Source: Methylococcaceae bacterium (GTDB taxonomy: Bacteria; Pseudomonadota; Gammaproteobacteria; Methylococcales; Methylomonadaceae). Taken from it: a DNA stretch of 64,000 bases. A program made the translations under genes and the position numbers. Below, one piece after another: positions 25,866 through 33,012 of this stretch (its first letter is position 1; every line of letters starts with the position of its first letter). The notes beneath the pieces are model-generated. The model was not told the DNA's origin and did no database searches. It saw nothing but the letters and a program-made list of their open reading frames with translations. The DNA is taken from NCBI GenBank assembly GCA_030627205.1, contig DAOUSN010000002.1, positions 36,817 through 100,816 of the forward strand, written 5' to 3'.

Positions 25866-27607
25866 TATTCGTCCAAATAATACAAAATATCAGCTAACGA
25901 TTCAGTTGCTACGGCCAAAATATCAAGGTCATCATCTTTAATCGCAGTATTAATTTGTTCTATAAAATCACCCATATCTTCTTTATCTTCATCACTGACA
26001 TCAGCTATTTTTAGTTGAGCTTTTTCAACTAAGGCTTTTGCTTTCACAATATCATGGTGTATTTTATTGCTATTATCAATAGGGTTTTCATCACTAAATA
26101 GTGCGTCGATACGTTGTTTTGCACTATCTAATTCGAATTCATCATAACTAGATAACGCATTAGTAATGGTGATAGATTTTTCTAACCCTGTTGATTTTTC
26201 TTTAGCAAAAACTTTTAATAAACCATCTAAATCTAAAGTAAATTGGACTGTAACCACATTATTAGAAGGGGCTTTTTTATTTAAACCCTCAATTAAAAAT
26301 TCACCAATTTGAATATTGTTTAATGCATCACTATCTTCTCCCTGATAAACAGTTATTTCAACCTTTTCTTGACCATCGTACATGGTATAAAAAGCTTCGG
26401 TCTTATTCATTGGTAACGCGCTATTTTTATGAATAATAGGCGCAAAAAGATGAGGGTAAGGCTCCCCATTTAAACTTCCCATATAACTCATTCCAAATGT
26501 ATATGGCGTCACATCTACTAATACCGCAGAGGCAATATCTTGACCTGCAATCATTGCCGCTTGAATAGCAGCCCCTGTGACAACACATAAATCAGGGTCT
26601 ATTTCTTTATGTGGCTCTATGCCAAATTCCTTGTACAGTCGATCATTAACTATAGGGGTTCTGGTGCTACCCCCGACTAATAAAATTTCATCAATATCTG
26701 CAACCGTTAAATGTGCGTCTTTTAAAGCAATATGTACAGCATTTAAGGTTTCATCAATATAACTTTCAATAAGATTTTCATAGTCAATACGCGGAAATTC
26801 TAAGGATAAATGGATAGGAGTTCCATCTTTTTCACAAAGATACTCTTCTTCTAATATCACATAAGGTTGAGTTGATAAGCTGCGTTTTGCTTTTTCTGCT
26901 GCACGACTAATACGAGCAATAACTTTATTTGATTCACTAATATCAAAATTTTCTTTATCTTGAATATGCTTAACAATATAATCAACAATTTTTTCATCAA
27001 AATCATCGCCACCAAGATGATTATTACCATGACTCGCTAAAACCTCAACAACATCATCTTCAATACTCACGACAGAGACATCAAACGTCCCTCCTCCTAA
27101 ATCATAAACTAACACTTTTTTATGTGATTTTTGTTGAGCTTCATAAGATAAAGCCGCAGCGGTTGGTTCATTAATCATTCTAACGACATCAAGTCCTGCA
27201 ATCTCACCTGCATCACGTGTTGCTTGGCGTTGGGCATCAGAAAAATAAGCAGGTACAGTAATGACTGCTTTTTCAACTGGATGACCTAAATAATTTTCAG
27301 CAATAGTTTTTAAACGCTTTAAAATAATGGCAGAGATTTCTTGTGGGGTAAACGTTTTATCCCCCATATTAATACTGGTATCTTCACCCATTCGTCGTTT
27401 AATAGATTTAATGGTACGCTCTGGGTAAAGTGCGTATTGGTTTTTTGCAGCTTCACCAATAAGTATTTCATCGTTATCTCCGATACCAACAAAAGAAGGG
27501 AGAATTTTGGTATGATTATCTTCAATAATAATTACTTTGCCATCTTGAATAACGGCAACTTCTGAATTAGTTGTGCCTAAATCAATACCGATAATAACAT
27601 CACTCAT
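25865..27607 (-). CDS. Hsp70-family chaperone (DnaK/HscC-like, not the housekeeping DnaK)
   Basis: A 580-residue Hsp70. The ATPase domain (1 to about 370) has IGIDLGTTNSEVAVI (phosphate 1), VYDLGGGTFDVSVV (phosphate 2) and LVGGSTRTPIV (adenosine). The linker and beta-substrate domain begin near DVTPYTFGMSY. The helical lid (about 490-580) is short and lacks the usual EEV-type tail. The size is close to the HscC group (about 556 residues) and below DnaK (about 640). It starts overlapping a GrpE-like gene by 4 bases and ends overlapping a zinc-ribbon gene, in a five-gene operon with its own J-like protein. It is a specialised paralogue; client unknown. Confidence 0.93.
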   Translation of the reverse strand: MSDVIIGIDLGTTNSEVAVIQDGKVIIIEDNHTKILPSFVGIGDNDEILIGEAAKNQYALYPERTIKSIKRRMGEDTSINMGDKTFTPQEISAIILKRLKTIAENYLGHPVEKAVITVPAYFSDAQRQATRDAGEIAGLDVVRMINEPTAAALSYEAQQKSHKKVLVYDLGGGTFDVSVVSIEDDVVEVLASHGNNHLGGDDFDEKIVDYIVKHIQDKENFDISESNKVIARISRAAEKAKRSLSTQPYVILEEEYLCEKDGTPIHLSLEFPRIDYENLIESYIDETLNAVHIALKDAHLTVADIDEILLVGGSTRTPIVNDRLYKEFGIEPHKEIDPDLCVVTGAAIQAAMIAGQDIASAVLVDVTPYTFGMSYMGSLNGEPYPHLFAPIIHKNSALPMNKTEAFYTMYDGQEKVEITVYQGEDSDALNNIQIGEFLIEGLNKKAPSNNVVTVQFTLDLDGLLKVFAKEKSTGLEKSITITNALSSYDEFELDSAKQRIDALFSDENPIDNSNKIHHDIVKAKALVEKAQLKIADVSDEDKEDMGDFIEQINTAIKDDDLDILAVATESLADILYYLDE

Positions 27608-28254
27608 TTTAACTCCTGTTTATTAACTTTAACTTCTGCTAAACGCAAGATTTCATCTTGCCATTTAAAACCTTTGCGTAATTCTTCAACAACAATACCG
27701 TCATCAATAGTAGGGTCATGCGCTATTTCAATTGCCGTCATACTATAAGGGTCTAAAGGTTGATTTAAAACCTCAATAGTATTGACTTCATGATGTGCTA
27801 ACAATTGCTCCAACCGTCGCAACGACATCATTTGACCTTCTTTGATACTACGAATAAATTGTTTATCTTGTTTCGTAGATGAATTAAATAAAGCGGTAAC
27901 TGGTTGGTACGTTTCCAATATTTTTTCACCTGCTGACAAACGATCGTAAACCTCTAAAAACTCTAAAAGTAGCGTTCGAGTAATTTGAGTTCGCTGTGTT
28001 TCAAGCTGAGAGCGATAATTATCAAGCTCTTTTTTTAATTCCTCATGACTTTGTCGTAAAGTATCAAAGCCTATCTTAAAATCGCCTAAAGCATTTTTAA
28101 ATTGTCGTGATTCTATTTTAACTTCACCACGTAAAGCCGCCATTTCACTAAATAGCGTGTATAAATCGGTTTGCTCAGTTTCTGTTTCTAATTCAACGGT
28201 TTCTAAATAATTACTGAACTGTTCTAATAACTGGGTTTTATTTTGTGATTCCAT
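27604..28254 (-). CDS. Divergent GrpE-like nucleotide exchange factor
   Basis: A 216-residue protein with a long coiled-coil (about 45-125, rich in Gln/Glu/Leu) followed by a C-terminal GrpE-like beta domain. The end VVEELRKGFKWQDEILRLA corresponds to the V-x-E-x-L-x-K-G-Y...D-x-V-L-R-P-A pattern of GrpE. Divergence from typical GrpE is large, especially before residue 100. It precedes hsp70 with an ATGA overlap, which makes a dedicated exchange-factor role likely. Confidence 0.8.
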   Translation of the reverse strand: MESQNKTQLLEQFSNYLETVELETETEQTDLYTLFSEMAALRGEVKIESRQFKNALGDFKIGFDTLRQSHEELKKELDNYRSQLETQRTQITRTLLLEFLEVYDRLSAGEKILETYQPVTALFNSSTKQDKQFIRSIKEGQMMSLRRLEQLLAHHEVNTIEVLNQPLDPYSMTAIEIAHDPTIDDGIVVEELRKGFKWQDEILRLAEVKVNKQELK

Positions 28255-28265
28255 GCTATTTATTT

Positions 28266-28577
28266 TTAAGAATTCGCATTTAAACTTTCAGCTAATGCTT
28301 TAGTAAAAAGCAATTCATCTACACGCTGTACCGAAGCTGTTTCTTTGAATGTTTGTGCTAAAAACTGTACAAAATCAGGCTTTTCATAATGAAATAATTG
28401 GTAATTTAAGCGTAATTTTTCTGTTTTAATCGTATCATAAGCATCACGAATCTGCTGAAACTTATCAGGAGCTTGTTCGGGCGGGTATTGACGTACTTTT
28501 TTTAAATAGGCTTTTTTTATATCTCTATCATTGATAGCTTTATCACTAAGTTCTAATACTTCAAAAGGTGTTAACAT
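28266..28577 (-). CDS. J-like protein lacking the HPD motif
   Basis: A 103-residue protein whose first 60 residues follow the J-domain helix plan: FEVLEL at the start, IKKAYLKKVRQY as helix II and FQQIRDAYDTI as helix III. The HPD tripeptide, which J-proteins need to trigger Hsp70 ATPase, is replaced by Y31-P32-P33. It is therefore a J-like (type IV) protein. It starts at the stop of the TPR gene (TAATG overlap) and is 11 bases from the GrpE-like gene. Its function may be recruitment or regulation without ATPase stimulation. Confidence 0.72.
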   Translation of the reverse strand: MLTPFEVLELSDKAINDRDIKKAYLKKVRQYPPEQAPDKFQQIRDAYDTIKTEKLRLNYQLFHYEKPDFVQFLAQTFKETASVQRVDELLFTKALAESLNANS

Positions 28578-31069
28578 TATTCTGTTCCTAAAAGTATAGA
28601 TTCAAGTGCATCAAGATTTAAGCTTTTCACGTTTTTTTTATTGATTCCTGATTTTTCCAATATTTTTTCTAAAATGAGTTGCTGAAATTTTTCCTCCCCA
28701 TGAGATTTAAATTTTAAGGTATCAATTAATGAAGGGTTTTTTCCATCAAATAAAAATTTAAATAGTTCTTGTTCATTCATTTCAGAGACTTCATGATTAA
28801 TTTTTATAAATTTTCCCATATCAAGACCTAGCTCGAATAACTTGGCAATAGGGGGAAAATGATTATCATAATCGTTGTTCTCCTCGTTTATCCAAGATAA
28901 AGACTGATTATTCTCATAATCTATCAACAAATCCCTTATTTTAGCCACGCCACGAGGGTCATTTATTCCATTATCCGTTGCATCTATTAAAACACGGTCT
29001 AAATTATAGGCATCATGATCGGTAATATTTTTTATATTGCCATTACATTTAGAATAAACTTGATAATAGTTAAAAATAATTTTTTTAGAAAATACCTTTA
29101 AGGCAATATTAGCAACAAAACCTAACATTTCAAAATTTTGAAATGTGTTAAGAGAATAACATAAATTTTCTAGTTCATCCGCTGAAAAATGTGATTGCTT
29201 TTTAATCAATGATTGTTTAAAAATAACTTTAATATTTTCAAAGGCTTTATTAATAAAAATATTATTTTCTTGATGGTAACTGCCTATTAATGAGGCTAAT
29301 GCAATTAAGTCATTTTTTTCAGCTTGATATTTCTTATTCAATTTAGGACATGAGCGTGAAACAGTTGCTACGGATAAGCCTAAATTAAGAATTTCAATCG
29401 TTAATCTAAAATGACCACATAAATCATTTTTTTCTAAATTTAATCCTTGTTCAACTAAAGAATAACAATGTTTTTTATCACCTGTTTTAAATGCTAATAA
29501 ACCACGTATGATAGAGAGTAAACCATTAGATTGTTTTCCTTTTTCTACGGTTTCAGTAAGCACTAATTCTTTTTCAGCTAACTTATATTTGTCATTATTA
29601 ATTAATTTACGTGCATGAGAAATATGACAGTTAATTAATGCATGGCGGGCTTGTTGATTAATGGGGTCTACTTTAAGAACTTTTTTTGCAAAAGTCACTG
29701 CTTTTTTAAAAACCCTTTTTTTCATGCTTTCTGAAACTAGAAGCATTAAAATATCAACATCATCGGGATAATGTTGCAATGCTTTTATTAACCAAATAGC
29801 TAATTCTTTAGTTTTATTTTGCTTTTTTAAAAACTCGATTAATTGCAAATAACAGGCTTTATCTTTAGGATCTAATTCCAAGCTTTTACTGAGTAAATTA
29901 ATAATTTCATTAATATCATCATTATCTGTTTTATCCATGAAATTAATCATATGCCGCATAATTAATGCGCGGGTTAATATTTCTTCTGATAAATTTTTTT
30001 CTTCAAGTATTTCAAGGCAACGATACCAATTATTTCGTATGAGACAAAGGTTTTTTTCTTTTTCTAAAACTAATGTTTTAAGTCTTTGTTTATCAAAAAC
30101 AGACATAAAAACCGTTGATTGTACTAGATGCTTACCTGCTGGATAAAAAGGTAACAAAGATAAAGCAAAATAATCACTTCTTTGTTGACCAAGTAGTATA
30201 CGATTTTTCATTACTATTTCTAATGCTTGTTTATCCGTGTAATGGGTAAATAATCGTTGACATTTTTTAAGAAAAGTAATTTGTACTTTATTTAGTCCTG
30301 ATGAAGTTTGAATAAACGAACGTCCATGTTGACCAAGTCTAGCATAGAATTTTAAGTGTTCTGGCTCAGATAGTCCTTGTAATTGACAGAGTTTAACGAA
30401 TGATAAATATGGTGAATTATCTGGAATCTTATTAAATAAAATGATTGCCGCATCACGGTCAGTTTCCATAGAGACTAAGCCCTTAAGAATAACTCTAAAA
30501 TCTTTATAGGGTGAGCGAAATGGAATTTGTTTTAAGCTAGTTTCTAATGCAGATCTATCTTGTTCACAATAGGCATGTAATGCCGATTTAGCCATTTGAT
30601 AATGGGCTATCACAGGGTTATCTGCGGTTAATATGGTTGTTATTTTATCTTCACCCGCTAACAATGCGACTGCTAATAAATTATGTATCCAAGATTCTAC
30701 TGATTTATCTAAAATTTGAGTTTTGTTAGTTGAAAATCTAGCAATTTTAATATAGTGTTTACCGTAAGATAGCCAGATTAAATATTTTTCAACAGCCTGT
30801 TGTTCATCACTAATTTGGGCATATTTTTCCCATGAAACTATCGCATTTTGATAAAGTTTTTGTTTAGCCATATCTAGCGATTGCAATAAATAAGCTTGAG
30901 CAATCTTTTGAGTCCACTCATCTCGGTTTTCTATTTTCAGTAAATTCTTATAGCCAGTAATTGCATCTTTATACAGTGTTCTTTCAAAAAAAGTAGCTGC
31001 TTGTTTTTCCTGTTCAGTGAGTGATTGTTTTGGTGTGTTTTTTGTGATTGGTTTTCTTTTTCGTGCCAT
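28577..31069 (-). CDS. Large TPR-type protein leading the Hsp70 operon
   Basis: An 830-residue helical protein, first gene of the chaperone operon. The N-terminus is basic. From about residue 20 onward helix-turn-helix repeats with TPR spacing are visible, e.g. near 30-110 and most clearly 395-490 (LELDPKDKACYLQLIEFLKKQ and VLKVDPINQQARHALI). No signal peptide or membrane segment is seen, so it is probably cytoplasmic. TPR arrays often hold Hsp70 partners or clients, so it could be the scaffold or client receptor of this system. I cannot assign it to a named family. Confidence 0.78.
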   Translation of the reverse strand: MARKRKPITKNTPKQSLTEQEKQAATFFERTLYKDAITGYKNLLKIENRDEWTQKIAQAYLLQSLDMAKQKLYQNAIVSWEKYAQISDEQQAVEKYLIWLSYGKHYIKIARFSTNKTQILDKSVESWIHNLLAVALLAGEDKITTILTADNPVIAHYQMAKSALHAYCEQDRSALETSLKQIPFRSPYKDFRVILKGLVSMETDRDAAIILFNKIPDNSPYLSFVKLCQLQGLSEPEHLKFYARLGQHGRSFIQTSSGLNKVQITFLKKCQRLFTHYTDKQALEIVMKNRILLGQQRSDYFALSLLPFYPAGKHLVQSTVFMSVFDKQRLKTLVLEKEKNLCLIRNNWYRCLEILEEKNLSEEILTRALIMRHMINFMDKTDNDDINEIINLLSKSLELDPKDKACYLQLIEFLKKQNKTKELAIWLIKALQHYPDDVDILMLLVSESMKKRVFKKAVTFAKKVLKVDPINQQARHALINCHISHARKLINNDKYKLAEKELVLTETVEKGKQSNGLLSIIRGLLAFKTGDKKHCYSLVEQGLNLEKNDLCGHFRLTIEILNLGLSVATVSRSCPKLNKKYQAEKNDLIALASLIGSYHQENNIFINKAFENIKVIFKQSLIKKQSHFSADELENLCYSLNTFQNFEMLGFVANIALKVFSKKIIFNYYQVYSKCNGNIKNITDHDAYNLDRVLIDATDNGINDPRGVAKIRDLLIDYENNQSLSWINEENNDYDNHFPPIAKLFELGLDMGKFIKINHEVSEMNEQELFKFLFDGKNPSLIDTLKFKSHGEEKFQQLILEKILEKSGINKKNVKSLNLDALESILLGTE

Positions 31070-31146
31070 GGTTAATTATTTTAATTTGAGTATTTAAGAT
31101 AAGTGGTGGGACAAAAATAAGCTAACATTTTTATTTTAAATATTAC

Positions 31147-31174
31147 TGGAGTACAAAACATGTTTTATATTCCA
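31147..31174. repeat. Inverted repeat, weak terminator candidate
   Basis: TGGAGTACAAAACA is followed directly by TGTTTTATATTCCA; the 14-bp stem contains two G-T pairs and no loop. It lies between the CYTH gene end and the TPR gene start on the minus strand. Its outer arms resemble the hairpin after lipA (1138-1167). Confidence 0.4.
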
Positions 31175-31238
31175 ATATAACTATATATCATTTATTGCGA
31201 GCTATCTAATTTAGGTGAAAAATTATTCTATCGTTTTA

Positions 31239-31706
31239 TTACCACATTGAGTAAGGGTTTCTAGATAAATTATTATTGTAATAACGAATATCATTCGTGA
31301 CTTCTAAACCTAACCATGAAGGTTTATTGAAATCTTCACCTATGGTTGATAACTCAATTTCTGCAACAATTAACCCTTGGTTTTCACCAGAAAATTCGTC
31401 TATTTCCCATAAATGTTGCTTATTTTTAACAAAATGACGCATTTTTTCTATTAGGGGTTGGTGACAAAGTGTATTGATAATTTCATTGGCATCAATAATT
31501 GGAATTGGATATTCATATTCTTGTCGATGAGTGCCAATAGTTGCACTTTTAATATTAAGCCAAGCCTTATTAGCAGCGATACGAACTCTAACAGAACTAT
31601 GCTGGTCTGAATTTAAATAACCTTGTTTATAATAGCTACTATGGTTAACCTGTTCACGCCAATCATCATTGGCTAATAAAAATTTATGTTCTATTTCAAT
31701 TGCCAT
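31239..31706 (-). CDS. CYTH-domain protein (triphosphate tunnel enzyme family)
   Basis: A 155-residue protein with the N-terminal ExExK signature as EIEHKF at residues 3-8. Alternating charged strands follow (SSVRVRIAANKAWLNIKS, EYEYPI), and it ends with YYNNNLSRNPYSMW, a typical CYTH terminus. Small bacterial members hydrolyse inorganic triphosphate or act on nucleoside triphosphates. I start it at ATG 31706 because AAGGA lies 7 bases before it; the frame is open to 31736 but that would overlap the tiny ORF upstream. Confidence 0.9.
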   Translation of the reverse strand: MAIEIEHKFLLANDDWREQVNHSSYYKQGYLNSDQHSSVRVRIAANKAWLNIKSATIGTHRQEYEYPIPIIDANEIINTLCHQPLIEKMRHFVKNKQHLWEIDEFSGENQGLIVAEIELSTIGEDFNKPSWLGLEVTNDIRYYNNNLSRNPYSMW

Positions 31707-31717
31707 TATTATTCCTT

Positions 31718-31819
31718 TTAGAATTGAGCCGAACAATAGCTATCATTACAGACATACCATGAGTAAGTTTTATCTACTTCTAGTTTAACTGGTTGAGGTG
31801 GATTAGTTCTTGCTGACAT
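31718..31819 (-). CDS. 33-residue ORF resembling the N-terminus of CDGSH iron-sulfur proteins (possibly decayed)
   Basis: The ORF starts at ATG 31819 and ends 12 bases before the CYTH gene. The segment PQPVKLEVDKTYSWYVC looks like the opening of short CDGSH-type iron-sulfur proteins (PVKLEAGKTYxWCxCG), but the C-x-C spacing and the CDGSH motif itself are missing; only VCNDSYCSAQF follows before the stop. It may be a truncated remnant or a genuine tiny protein co-transcribed with the CYTH gene. The frame has no internal stop. Confidence 0.35.
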   Translation of the reverse strand: MSARTNPPQPVKLEVDKTYSWYVCNDSYCSAQF

Positions 31820-31902
31820 TATTTTCTCGTATTTTATAAAAGATACTATTATAGTCTTACTCTACAAGCTCTACGTGATGTTAAATTATTAAGAGTATTA
31901 GT

Positions 31903-33012
31903 TTATAATTCAGGAAGTATTGTTTGTAATTCTAATTTTATTTCTGTTCCATGTGCATCTCCTTCTGCACTTTTTTCATGAGAAACAATTTCAATTTTCC
32001 CACCATAAGCGAGTATAAACTTTTTAACTAAAGGCATTCCAAATCCTGTGCCTAATTCACCATTAGTTCCTTCTCTAGTTGTTGCTTTTTCCACTTTAAA
32101 AACATCAACCTTTAATTCTTCTGGCATACCTATGCCAAAATCTTTAACTGATAAATGAACTAAGTCATTTATTTTTTTAGCTGAAATAATTATTTTTCCA
32201 TTTTGGAAAGAAAATTTAATCGCATTCGTCAATAAATTATTAAGAATTGAATTAATAAAAGAAACACTTTCGACCGCGACTATTTCCTCCTCGTCAATTT
32301 CAACAATAACTTCAATTCCCTTTTGTTTAATTTTCTCATGAAGAATAATCAGCATTTCGCCTACTAAGCCTTTCAAATTCGATAAGTTTAATTCAATTTC
32401 CATTTTATTTTCATCAATTTTTCTGAGCTGATGCACAATTCCAATAACATCAACGGCATTATCAATAGCTAATGACATCATTTCATCTTCTTCTGAAAGA
32501 CCTTCGTCCATCTTTTTTATATTAAGCATCGCTTGTGCTGCTCCGACCGAGTTCATCAAATCATGACATAATACATGGAGCAATTCTTGTTGAGCATGAT
32601 TTTGTTTGATAATAGTTTCTTTGCTAAATTTAAGTTCCAAGTGAGTTTTAACCCGAATAAGAACTTCTGTTGCATTAAAAGGTTTAGTAATATAATCTAC
32701 AGCTCCTAATTCAAACCCTTTAATAACAGCATCAGGTTCTGTGTTAGCCGATAAAAAAATAATGGGAATATGTTTAGTATTTTCTATGCTTTTTAATTTT
32801 TCACAGGTTTCAAAACCATCCATGAGAGGCATATTAATATCTAATAAAATTAAATCAGGTGGAATAGCCTTGGCAGCTAACAGGGCTAATTTACCACTGG
32901 TAACAGGACGCACATAGTAATCATTGCCTTTCATTAACTCCGAGAGTAATTTTAAGTTTTGTGGTAAATCATCTACGATTAATATATTAGCTTTTGTCAT
33001 CATCTTATCCAA
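31903..33012 (-). CDS. Response regulator-histidine kinase fusion (REC-HisKA-HATPase)
   Basis: A 369-residue soluble protein with an N-terminal receiver domain (phospho-acceptor D58 in LLDINMPLMDG, switch Lys near 110 in YITKPF). A short helical kinase region follows with H150 in LCHDLMNSVG, and an HATPase_c domain (about 235-369) with NAIKFS, VKDFGIGMP and GTGFGMPLVKKF. The histidine box lacks the usual proline, a variant seen in HisKA-like kinases. Its start overlaps the end of the upstream hybrid kinase by 8 bases, so it is likely the last signalling partner of one pathway. Confidence 0.9.
   Translation of the reverse strand: MDKMMTKANILIVDDLPQNLKLLSELMKGNDYYVRPVTSGKLALLAAKAIPPDLILLDINMPLMDGFETCEKLKSIENTKHIPIIFLSANTEPDAVIKGFELGAVDYITKPFNATEVLIRVKTHLELKFSKETIIKQNHAQQELLHVLCHDLMNSVGAAQAMLNIKKMDEGLSEEDEMMSLAIDNAVDVIGIVHQLRKIDENKMEIELNLSNLKGLVGEMLIILHEKIKQKGIEVIVEIDEEEIVAVESVSFINSILNNLLTNAIKFSFQNGKIIISAKKINDLVHLSVKDFGIGMPEELKVDVFKVEKATTREGTNGELGTGFGMPLVKKFILAYGGKIEIVSHEKSAEGDAHGTEIKLELQTILPEL

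Noticed and set aside
32460..32600. Classing the 369-residue protein as a pure response regulator
   Set aside because: It has a full HATPase domain with N, G1 and G2 boxes, so it is a kinase fusion.
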